From UBA6115 sp040776985 (lineage in GTDB: Bacteria > Bacillota > Clostridia > Christensenellales > Aristaeellaceae), in the NCBI GenBank assembly GCA_040776985.1, contig JAXGZL010000001.1:1054001-1118000 (forward strand): 64,000 bases of DNA. Reading direction: 5' to 3'. The translations under genes were made by a program, and so were the position numbers. This document shows, piece after piece, positions 56,205 to 64,000 of the stretch (position 1 is the first letter of the stretch; each line of letters opens with the position of its first letter). The notes under the pieces were generated by a model, which was not told the origin of the DNA, searched no databases, and saw only the letters and a list, made by a program, of their open reading frames with translations.

Positions 56205-56960
56205 TTAGGGCAGGCGAAGGAAGCCGGTCATCACATAGCCAATGATGCCCTTGTACTGAACCTTGCACCAGGAGGGGCCCCGCTCAATCAGGGTGATCTT
56301 GGTGTTGTAGGGGATATAGGCCAGGATGTTGGCCTTGGTGGAGCTGTCCTTTGAGGAGCGCAGGTTCAGGCTGCGCCCGGGCTGGGTGGCCACGGAAGCC
56401 TCGCCTGCGGCCAGGGCTGGCGGCGCCACATGGGGGTCAGAGGGGAAACTGAGGAAGGCGGTCTGGGCATAGCCCACCCGGCCATTGTACTTGACCTTGG
56501 TCCAGGTGCCGCCCTTTTCCAGGATGGTGAGCGTGGCGCCCCGCGGCATCATGGTGATGATGTTGGACTTGTTGCGGCTGGAGGGGCTGGAGCGCAGGTA
56601 GAGGATGCGGTTCCTCTGGGTGGCCACGGTGGCCGCCAGGTCATGGAACACGGGCGGGGCATAGGGCAGCGCCTTGCTGGAATACAGGCGGCTCAGGGTC
56701 AGGTGCCCTGCCACGCCGTCCACCTTCAGGCCGTTCACCCGCTGAAAGGCGGAGACGGTGCGCTTGGTGGCGGGGCCATAGCTGCCGTCCACCTTGATGG
56801 AATACTTGAGGTCTGCCAGGGCCTTCTGCATCAGCCGCACGCTGTCCCCCTTGGCGCCATAGCGCAGGGTGTCAAAGGCTGCCTGGGCAGGAATAATCGC
56901 CAGGATCAGCGTCAGGCACAGCAGGGCAGACAGGATGCGGGCCTTTTTTATATGAATCAT
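56205..56960 (-). CDS. Exported peptidoglycan-binding protein with two SH3 domains
   Basis: ATG 56960 (AAGGAGG upstream) gives 251 residues. A signal peptide (ILSALLCLTLILAIIPAQAA) is followed by a PG_binding_1 domain (LRYGAKGDSVRLMQKALADL, GPATKRTVSAFQRVNGLKVD). Two bacterial SH3 repeats close the protein (ILYLRSSPSSRNKSNIITMM and LNLRSSKDSSTKANILAYIP, each ending in VGYAQT- or IGYVMT-like strands). It likely binds cell-wall peptides; there is no catalytic domain. Its 5' region faces element copy D. Confidence 0.88.
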   Translation of the reverse strand: MIHIKKARILSALLCLTLILAIIPAQAAFDTLRYGAKGDSVRLMQKALADLKYSIKVDGSYGPATKRTVSAFQRVNGLKVDGVAGHLTLSRLYSSKALPYAPPVFHDLAATVATQRNRILYLRSSPSSRNKSNIITMMPRGATLTILEKGGTWTKVKYNGRVGYAQTAFLSFPSDPHVAPPALAAGEASVATQPGRSLNLRSSKDSSTKANILAYIPYNTKITLIERGPSWCKVQYKGIIGYVMTGFLRLP

Positions 56961-57203
56961 CAATCGTTCCTCCTTGCTTTGTTGCTGATATTTATCCAAG
57001 CCATCATAGCACAATTTGCGCCTGATAAACACAATCTGCACTGGAAAACGGCAATGATGGCATTAAGAAAACGTTACAGATGTTGGCACAGTCGGCGCAT
57101 GTGGTGCAGAGTGAACCGGGGCTATACTATATAAACGGTTGAAAAACCGGTTTTGTTTCAAATTCATGAATTGTTTTTTTATTTTTTTTCAGGCCAGATT
57201 TGT

Positions 57204-57241
57204 AAAAAAGGAGCCCCACTGAAAATCGGGGGGCTCCTGCC
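57204..57241 (-). terminator. Distal copy of the duplicated terminator, copy D
   Basis: On the minus strand CAGGAGCCCCCCGATTTTCA continues to TGGGGCTCC, then TTTTTTACA. It resembles the groEL-proximal hairpin (57449-57484) but is diverged, and it alone carries the T-tract. Confidence 0.7.
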
Positions 57242-57448
57242 AGATTGTAGATAAACTGGATCAAAAGGGGAGTTTCAGAGGGCATCGCCCTCTGAGTGAA
57301 ATCGCATCGCGAGGCTTTGCCTTGCGGGCGGGGCATTGCGTAGCAATGCATTCCACGCATTTTCGCTGGCCGGGAACATCGTTCCCAAGCGAAAATGCCC
57401 GTTCTTCTAAAACGACAAAGTGTCCTCAGACACTTTGTCGATACGCTC
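57242..57448 (-). repeat. Multi-hairpin terminator-associated repeat, copy D
   Basis: This 207-bp, more diverged copy has the first 12-bp stem unchanged apart from its loop (CTCA). The inner apex changed from GGGAGC/GCTCCC to GGGAAC/GTTCCC and the fourth hairpin from GCCCGGC/GCCGGGC to GCGAGGC/GCCTTGC, so pairing is kept. Orientation matches groEL, whose terminator copies flank it. Confidence 0.9.
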
Positions 57449-57484
57449 ACAGGAGCCCCCGCCGAAAACCGGGGGAGCTCCTGC
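57449..57484 (-). terminator. Gene-proximal copy of the duplicated terminator, copy D (groEL)
   Basis: On the minus strand AGGAGCTCCCCCGG and CGGGGGCTCCT pair with a small bulge around TTTT. It is followed by GTGAGCG and not by a T-tract, since the element begins there. Confidence 0.7.
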
Positions 57485-57497
57485 TGTCAGGGGCTTA

Positions 57498-59126
<1,629 letters not shown>

Positions 59127-59157
59127 GATTTATCTCTCCTTTAATGATTGATGCTGC

Positions 59158-59442
59158 TTATTCCACAACGGCCAGGATGTCGGACTGACGGACGATGATC
59201 AGCTCCTGCCCGTCAATCTTCACCTCGGTGCCCGCGTATTTGGAATAGATGACCTTTTCGCCGGCCTTGACGTGCATGGTGATTTCCTTGCCATCCACAT
59301 TGCCGCCGGGGCCAACGGCCACGACTTCCGCCATCTGGGGCTTCTCTTTGGCAGCGCCCGTCAGGATGATGCCGCCCTTGGTGGTCTCTTCAGACTCCAG
59401 GTTTTTGATGACGACACGGTCGCCTAAGGGTTTGACGTTCAT
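59158..59442 (-). CDS. groES: Co-chaperonin GroES (10 kDa)
   Basis: ATG 59442 (GAGGAGG upstream) gives 94 residues of the expected GroES size: MNVKPLGDRVVIKNLESEE at the start, the mobile-loop segment TTKGGIILTGAAKEKPQ and the closing KYAGTEVKIDGQELIIVRQS region. GroES caps the GroEL cavity. It is the first gene of a two-gene heat-shock operon preceded by CIRCE and a sigma-A-type promoter. Confidence 0.98.
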   Translation of the reverse strand: MNVKPLGDRVVIKNLESEETTKGGIILTGAAKEKPQMAEVVAVGPGGNVDGKEITMHVKAGEKVIYSKYAGTEVKIDGQELIIVRQSDILAVVE

Positions 59443-59470
59443 AGTTTCCTCCTCAATCTTCTTGGTGTTG

Positions 59471-59497
59471 TTAGCACTCACATGCGATGAGTGCTAA
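59471..59497. promoter_or_regulatory. CIRCE operator
   Basis: TTAGCACTC-N9-GAGTGCTAA matches the CIRCE consensus exactly. HrcA binds it and represses groESL in the absence of heat stress. It lies 29 bp before the groES start and just downstream of the promoter. Confidence 0.97.
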
Positions 59498-59507
59498 ACC
59501 TGCGTTT

Positions 59508-59536
59508 AATATACCCCAAGTTTTAGAAAGATGCAA
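59508..59536 (-). promoter_or_regulatory. Promoter of groESL
   Basis: On the minus strand TTGCAT (complement of 59531-59536) and TATATT (complement of 59508-59513) are separated by 17 bp, directly upstream of CIRCE. Confidence 0.78.
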
Positions 59537-59552
59537 GCCCCCGGGTGAAAAA

Positions 59553-59589
59553 AACAAAAAACCGGACGGAAAGCGAACTTCCCGCCCGG
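59553..59589 (-). terminator. Terminator of the dpp/opp operon
   Basis: On the minus strand CCGGGCGGGAAGTTCGCTTT continues to CCGTCCGG and TTTTTTG. The stem has one bulged base on each side, then a long T-tract. Confidence 0.82.
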
Positions 59590-59603
59590 CAAAAGGAGCT
59601 GAT

Positions 59604-60587
59604 CTATTCCGGTACCCCGGTCACCGCGAAGCAGGCCACCAGCCGGTCCTCCCCTGCGGGCAGCAATTCTGGCCGTCTTTCCCGGCACACCGGCATCACC
59701 AGCGGGCAGCGGGAGGCGAAGGCGCAGCCGGGGATCTCCTCCATGGGGCTGGGTGGGTCTCCCGCCAGGTGCACCCGCTTCTGGGCCTGGGCTTCCCTGG
59801 GATCCGCGATGGGGATGGCGGAGAGCAGGGCCTGGGTGTAGGGGTGCAGGGGTTGGTCATACATGGGCTTGGCCGGGGACAGTTCCACCAGCCGGCCCAG
59901 GTACATCACCCCGATGCGGTGGGAGATATGGCGCACCATGGACAGGTCATGGGCCACAAACAGGGTGGTGAGGCCCATCTGGGCCTGCAAATCCTGCAGC
60001 AGGTTGATCACCTGGGCGCCCACGGACACGTCCAGGGCGGAAATGGGCTCATCGCACAGGATAAACTCCGGCCTTGTGATCAGCGCCCGGGCGATGCCGA
60101 TGCGCTGCAGCTGGCCGCCTGAAAACTCATAGGGGTACTTTTCCAGCACGTCCTGGTCCAGCCCCACCTGAAGGAGCATCTCGGTCACCCGCTGGCGCCG
60201 CTGGTCCTTTGGCAGGGGCTCCTCCAGGTCAAGCGGCTCCGCCACGATCTGCAGCACGTTCATGGAGGGGTTGAGGGAGGAGGACGGGTCCTGAAAGACG
60301 ATCTGCATGCTGCGCTTGTAGGCGGACAGCGCGGCCCCTGTCAGGTTGGTGGTGTCCTTGCCCTTAAAGAGGATGGCGCCGCTGGTGGGGCTGTACAGCC
60401 GGGTGATGGTGCGCCCCAGGGTGGACTTGCCGGAGCCGGATTCCCCGATCAGGCCCAGGGTCTCCCCCTGCCTGATGGTGAAGGTGACATCATCCACCGC
60501 CCGCACCAGGCGCTTTCGGCCAAAGCTGCCCCGGACGGTGAAATATTTTTTAAGGTTCCTGACCTCAATCAGCGGGGTTTCAGCCAT
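59604..60587 (-). CDS. Oligopeptide/dipeptide ABC transporter ATP-binding protein (DppF/OppF type)
   Basis: ATG 60587 gives 327 residues; the frame to 60611 lies within the upstream gene. Walker A GESGSGKST, signature FSGGQLQRIGIA, Walker B FILCDEPISALDV and the switch His in TLFVAHDLSMVRHI are intact. The C-terminal oligopeptide extension with Cys (PGCAFASRCPLVMPVCRERR) could bind an iron-sulfur cluster as in related proteins. It energises import of peptides or nickel-like ligands together with the DppD-type ATPase. It overlaps that gene by 8 bp. Confidence 0.93.
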   Translation of the reverse strand: MAETPLIEVRNLKKYFTVRGSFGRKRLVRAVDDVTFTIRQGETLGLIGESGSGKSTLGRTITRLYSPTSGAILFKGKDTTNLTGAALSAYKRSMQIVFQDPSSSLNPSMNVLQIVAEPLDLEEPLPKDQRRQRVTEMLLQVGLDQDVLEKYPYEFSGGQLQRIGIARALITRPEFILCDEPISALDVSVGAQVINLLQDLQAQMGLTTLFVAHDLSMVRHISHRIGVMYLGRLVELSPAKPMYDQPLHPYTQALLSAIPIADPREAQAQKRVHLAGDPPSPMEEIPGCAFASRCPLVMPVCRERRPELLPAGEDRLVACFAVTGVPE

Positions 60588-61566
60588 TTGACACCTCATC
60601 AAACAGGACACAGCGCACCTGCTGGGTGGGGGACAGGCGGATCATGTCCGGGATCTTCTCATCGCAGCGGGGCTGCCGCTTTACGCAGCGGGGGGCAAAG
60701 GGGCAGCCGGGGGGCAGGTTCAATAGAGAGGGGGCATAGCCCTTGATGGGTACCAGCCGGCTGCCGGAGGCCAGGGCCCGGGCGGGGATGGAGCCCAGCA
60801 GGGCCGTGGTGTAGGGGTGGGCAGTGTGGTAGAAGATCTCCTCCAGCGTGCCCTCCTCCATGATCATGCCGCCATACATCACGCAGACCCGGTGGCAGAG
60901 GTTGGCCACCACGCCCAGGTCATGGGTGATCAGCACCACGGACATGTTCTCGGACTTTTGCAGTTCCGCGATCAGGTCCAGGATCTGGGCCTGGATGGTG
61001 ACGTCAAGGGCCGTGGTGGGCTCGTCAGCGATCAAAAGCCGGGGATTGCAGGCCAGGGCCATGGCGATCAGCACCCGCTGGCGCATGCCGCCGGAAAACT
61101 CATGGGGGAACTGGTCCAGCCGCTCCTGGGGGGAGGGCACCCCCACCTTGGAAAGCAGCTGAAGCGCCTCATCCCGGGCGGCGGCGCCGTCCAGGCCTCG
61201 GTGGCGCTTGAGCACCTCTGCAATGTGGAAGCCCACGGTTTTCAGCGGGTTCAGGCTGGTCATGGGGTCCTGGAAGACCATGGTGATGTCGTTGCCGCGC
61301 AGCTCCCGCATCTCCCGCTCGGTCTTATTCAGCAGGTCATCCCCCTTGAAGGCCATCACCTCCGCCTCCACCTGGGCGCTTTTGGGCAGCATCCGGATGA
61401 CGGATTTCATGGTGACGCTCTTCCCGGAGCCGGATTCCCCCACGATGCCAAGGATTTCCCCTTCGTTGACATGGAAGTCCACGCCCCTGACCGCAGGCAG
61501 ATCCTGCTTTAGGACGGTGAAGGTGGTGGACAGGTTTTTGACCTCAAGCAGCGATGTGTTTGTCAT
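60580..61566 (-). CDS. Oligopeptide/dipeptide ABC transporter ATP-binding protein (DppD/OppD type)
   Basis: The 328-residue ATPase has Walker A GESGSGKSV, signature FSGGMRQRVLIA, Walker B LLIADEPTTALDV and switch His in VVLITHDLGVVANL. The C-terminal extension (NLPPGCPFAPRCVKRQPRC) has the Cys pattern common in the family. It works with the OppF-type ATPase and the two permeases. It lies 9 bp after the DppC-type permease. Confidence 0.94.
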   Translation of the reverse strand: MTNTSLLEVKNLSTTFTVLKQDLPAVRGVDFHVNEGEILGIVGESGSGKSVTMKSVIRMLPKSAQVEAEVMAFKGDDLLNKTEREMRELRGNDITMVFQDPMTSLNPLKTVGFHIAEVLKRHRGLDGAAARDEALQLLSKVGVPSPQERLDQFPHEFSGGMRQRVLIAMALACNPRLLIADEPTTALDVTIQAQILDLIAELQKSENMSVVLITHDLGVVANLCHRVCVMYGGMIMEEGTLEEIFYHTAHPYTTALLGSIPARALASGSRLVPIKGYAPSLLNLPPGCPFAPRCVKRQPRCDEKIPDMIRLSPTQQVRCVLFDEVSNG

Positions 61567-61575
61567 CTTCCCCTC

Positions 61576-62421
61576 CTACTGTTCCAGGGATTTGGGCTCC
61601 ACATACATGCGGACCAGATCCCCCAGCTTGTTAAAGGAGAACACCGTCAGAATGATCATCAGCCCCGGCATGATGGCCATGTAGGGGGCCTTTTCCAGGG
61701 CGCCCTGGGCGCGGTTGAGCATGCTGCCCCAGGAGGAAATGGGGGGCTGGATGCCCAGGCCCAGAAAGCTTAAGGCGGACTCGATCATGATGGCGTCGGC
61801 GATGCCCATGGTGGCGGCCACCACGATGGTGGGCATGACGGCGGGCAGAATATGCCGCAGGATGACGAACAGGTGGCTCTGGTCAATGGCCCGGGCGTAG
61901 AGCACATATTCCCGCTCCTTGATGCTCAGCGTCTCCGCCCGAACGAGCCTGGCGATGCGCATCCAGGTAAACAGGCCGATTACAAGGATGATGGTGTGCA
62001 GGCCAGGCTTCAGGTAGATGCTGGCGATGGTCACCAGGATCATCCAGGGGATGGAGGAGAGGATGTCCACAAAACGCATCAGAACGGCATCCACCACCCC
62101 GCCAAAATAGCCCGCCACCGCCCCCACCGTCATGCCAATGGCGGTGGAGATGCACATGGCCACCACGCCCACAATCAGGGAGATGCGCCCGCCGTAGAGC
62201 ACCCGGGTCATATAGTCCCGTCCCAGGTCATCCGTGCCAAAAAGGTGGGTGAGGTTGGGCCCCTGCAGCTTGTTGCGGGTGTTGATCAGGTCCGGATCAT
62301 GGGGGGAAAGGAAGGCGAAGATGGACAAAAGGGAGATCAGCACCAAAAAGCCTGCCGCGAAGCGGATGGCGTGGCTGCGGGAAAACTCCGCCAGGATCTG
62401 CCGGAAACGCCGTGTGGACAT
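61576..62421 (-). CDS. Dipeptide/oligopeptide ABC transporter permease (DppC/OppC type)
   Basis: The 281-residue permease has the N-terminal OppC extension (RFRQILAEFSRSHAIRFAAG), six membrane segments and the EAA-like loop AETLSIKEREYVLYARAIDQ. LLGTDDLGRD-like LFGTDDLGRDYMTRVLYGGR is the family hallmark in the first loop. It forms the channel with the DppB-type permease, 7 bp upstream. Confidence 0.95.
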   Translation of the reverse strand: MSTRRFRQILAEFSRSHAIRFAAGFLVLISLLSIFAFLSPHDPDLINTRNKLQGPNLTHLFGTDDLGRDYMTRVLYGGRISLIVGVVAMCISTAIGMTVGAVAGYFGGVVDAVLMRFVDILSSIPWMILVTIASIYLKPGLHTIILVIGLFTWMRIARLVRAETLSIKEREYVLYARAIDQSHLFVILRHILPAVMPTIVVAATMGIADAIMIESALSFLGLGIQPPISSWGSMLNRAQGALEKAPYMAIMPGLMIILTVFSFNKLGDLVRMYVEPKSLEQ

Positions 62422-62428
62422 GTGTCAG

Positions 62429-63382
62429 TTACCTCATTGCTTTGATGCGGGGATCCACCAGGCCATAGGTGATGTCGGACAGCAGGTTGCCCAGAATCAC
62501 CGCCATGGAGGAAAAGAGCAGGATGGCCATCACCACCGGGTAGTCAAAGGCCTTGATGGCCTGCAGGAAATAGGTGCCGACCCCCGGCCAGGAGAAGATG
62601 GACTCGGTGATGAAGGCGCCGGTGATCAGCATCGGCAGGCTCATCCCCACCAGGGTGATGATGGGCAGCAGGGCGTTTTTCATCACATGGTGGAACATGA
62701 TCTGCCCCTTGGAGGCGCCAAAGGCGCGCTGCACCATCACATAGTCCTCCTTCATCTGGCTGATGGCGGAGGACCGGACATAGCGGATGGTGTCCGGCAG
62801 AAAGCCGATGGTCAGCACCACGCAGGGCAGGATCAGGTGCCAGAGCATGTCTGACAGGCTTTCCTCCGCCCCCAGGGTGTGCATGCCCAGCACCGGCACC
62901 AGCTTCAGCTGATAGGCAAACACATAGATCAGAATCATCCCGATCCAGAAGGTGGGGGTGGACATGCCAAAGGTGCAGAAGGCGTCAATCACCTTGTCCA
63001 CCGGGCGCCCCCGGTTGGCGCCGGCCCACAGGCCCAGGAAAATGGCGATGATCAGCGCCAGCAGATAGGCAGGCAGCACCAGGATCAGGGTGTTGGGCAG
63101 CCGGGCTGACAGGTCCAGGGCCACGCTCTGATGGTTGATGAGGGAATAGCCCAGGTCGCCGGTCAGCATTCTTTTCAGCCAGTTGAAAAACTGGATATGC
63201 GCCGGCTGATCCAGCCCGCTCCTCGCCTTGATGGCCTCCACCACCTCCGGGGACATCTTGGGGGTGGTGAGGGTGTCAATGGCGTCATAGGGCGCCAGCT
63301 GGATCAGGGCAAAGCAGATCACCGCGATGATGAAGATCATCGGGATGGCCTGCAGGATCCGCCTGATGGTATAGCGTAGCAT
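62429..63382 (-). CDS. Dipeptide/oligopeptide ABC transporter permease (DppB/OppB type)
   Basis: The 317-residue permease starts LRYTIRRILQAIPMIFIIAV, the usual DppB start, has six membrane segments and the EAA loop YVRSSAISQMKEDYVMVQRA. The conserved GDLGYSLINHQSV stretch is in the first periplasmic-side loop. It is the second gene of the operon, after the binding protein at 63449. Confidence 0.95.
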   Translation of the reverse strand: MLRYTIRRILQAIPMIFIIAVICFALIQLAPYDAIDTLTTPKMSPEVVEAIKARSGLDQPAHIQFFNWLKRMLTGDLGYSLINHQSVALDLSARLPNTLILVLPAYLLALIIAIFLGLWAGANRGRPVDKVIDAFCTFGMSTPTFWIGMILIYVFAYQLKLVPVLGMHTLGAEESLSDMLWHLILPCVVLTIGFLPDTIRYVRSSAISQMKEDYVMVQRAFGASKGQIMFHHVMKNALLPIITLVGMSLPMLITGAFITESIFSWPGVGTYFLQAIKAFDYPVVMAILLFSSMAVILGNLLSDITYGLVDPRIKAMR

Positions 63383-63401
63383 GAACGCTCCTTTATATGG
63401 G

Positions 63402-63434
63402 CTCCGGAAGGAGGGCTTCCCCTCCCCCCGGAGC
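63402..63434. other. Intercistronic hairpin between binding-protein and permease genes
   Basis: GCTCCGG (63402-63408) pairs with CCGGAGC (63428-63434), with an inner GGAGG/CCTCC helix. It lacks a T-tract in the reading direction, so it more likely stabilises the upstream binding-protein mRNA than terminates. Confidence 0.55.
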
Positions 63435-63448
63435 GATGGGAAAATTGA

Positions 63449-64000
63449 TTATTTGAAGTAGAGCTCAGACATGTCGTTGAAGGTGTAGATGGGGATCAGG
63501 CGGGCTTCCTCGATGCCGCCCACGTCCTTGGTGATGCCAAGGAGCCTGGAGTTGGTGACGATGGGGTACTGGATGGCAAAATCCGCCAGCACCTGCTGGG
63601 CTTTCTTGTAGATTTCCATGCGCTTTTCAGGATCGGTTTCCACGGAGCCAGCCCGGAACAGCTCGTCCAGCTCGGGGTTTTTCATGCGGCTGTAGTTGGA
63701 GCCGGCATCGCTGACATAAAGCGCGGCATAGGAGGAGGGATCAACGCCCATGATATAGCCGCCCAGGAAGATGTCATGGGGGGAGGTGCCTTTGCGCAGG
63801 CCCTCATACAGCGCGGTGCTGTCCATGGGGGCGATCTCCACCTTCACGCCGATGTCCTTCAGGTTCTGCTGCATCACCAGGGCCTGCACCTCCTGCTGGA
63901 AGTTGCCCGCGATGTAGGCGACGGAGATGGAATCCGGCACCTTGTCCACCTTGGCCAGGTGCTCCTTGGCCTTGTCCAGGTTGCGCTCATAGCTTTCCAC
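63449..64000 (-). CDS. Peptide ABC transporter substrate-binding protein (family 5), C-terminal part
   Basis: The gene runs off the right edge; the last 183 codons are present. They match the C-terminal lobe of family-5 solute-binding proteins (DppA/OppA/NikA type): VSVAYIAGNFQQEVQALVMQ, LKDIGVKVEIAPMDSTALYE, PDKRMEIYK-like DPEKRMEIYKKAQQVLADFA and YPIVTNSRLLGITKDVGG. It is upstream of dppBCDF in the same direction and would supply peptides to that importer. The signal sequence is outside the window. Confidence 0.92.
   Translation of the reverse strand: MESYERNLDKAKEHLAKVDKVPDSISVAYIAGNFQQEVQALVMQQNLKDIGVKVEIAPMDSTALYEGLRKGTSPHDIFLGGYIMGVDPSSYAALYVSDAGSNYSRMKNPELDELFRAGSVETDPEKRMEIYKKAQQVLADFAIQYPIVTNSRLLGITKDVGGIEEARLIPIYTFNDMSELYFK

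Noticed and set aside
57110..57155. Small RNA with TATACT promoter and hairpin (CGGTT-GAAA-AACCG) after it
   Set aside because: A -10-like box and a small hairpin with T-run exist, but no -35 box fits at normal spacing. Too weak to list as a feature.

Overview
The window looks like one chromosomal stretch of a high-GC member of the Bacillota, most likely class Clostridia. Supporting signs are a perfect CIRCE element before groESL, strong AGGAGG ribosome binding sites with several TTG and GTG starts, consensus TTGACA/TATAAT promoters, soj/spo0J-type parAB, AzlCD, a GlsB/YeaQ protein, DUF401 and DUF554 membrane proteins, and an araM-type glycerol-1-phosphate dehydrogenase. Species cannot be fixed from sequence alone. 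There are no rRNAs, no CRISPR array and one tRNA (Arg, ACG). The ends cut an acetamidase/formamidase (left) and a dipeptide-binding protein (right). Layout: 1-4385 holds NAD biosynthesis (nadD, nadE, pncB). 4443-8139 holds a phasin-like protein, a thioredoxin-fold protein, a GlsB protein, a SpoU methyltransferase and an unknown protein. 8308-10959 holds a CofE-like ligase, a frameshifted NUDIX gene, a ComEC-type beta-lactamase-fold protein and a VOC protein. 10969-14129 is an insertion island bounded by a 173-bp direct repeat of the hflC 3' end; it carries an AlbA_2/ATPase regulator and an IS256-family element with 8-bp target duplication. 14002-23519 holds hflKC, a MATE exporter, and an operon of an unknown gene, parA, parB, a metallophosphoesterase, a ParB-like/BMP fusion and DUF401. 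23751-29648 is an export-rich block (beta-helix protein, peptidoglycan-binding protein, SodA, flavocytochrome-like reductase). 29955-40130 holds an SAF-domain dehydrogenase plus transaldolase, redox proteins, an XRE-TPR regulator, the TldD/PmbA pair and a GntR-controlled ABC exporter. 41136-48023 holds a DUF5050 protein, the azlCD-DUF554-XRE operon and, divergently, metQNI behind a methionine-rich leader ORF. 48161-56960 holds fucI, araM, a sugar ABC importer with a PIG-L deacetylase, and an SH3/peptidoglycan-binding protein. 57498-64000 holds groESL and a dpp/opp operon. The most unusual feature is a noncoding repeat found four times (5777-5980, 40623-41092, 51408-51611, 57242-57448). It is about 204 bp (470 bp in one copy), is a chain of perfect hairpins, and has imperfect terminal inverted repeats. 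Every copy sits just downstream of a gene, in the same orientation relative to that gene, between two copies of that gene's own terminator hairpin. The distal hairpin copy keeps the T-tract, so the element should be transcribed as part of the gene's 3' UTR. Compensatory base changes between copies support a conserved fold. The second striking signal is the metQNI leader: a 28-codon ORF with eight Met codons followed by a terminator-like hairpin, which suggests attenuation by methionine starvation.
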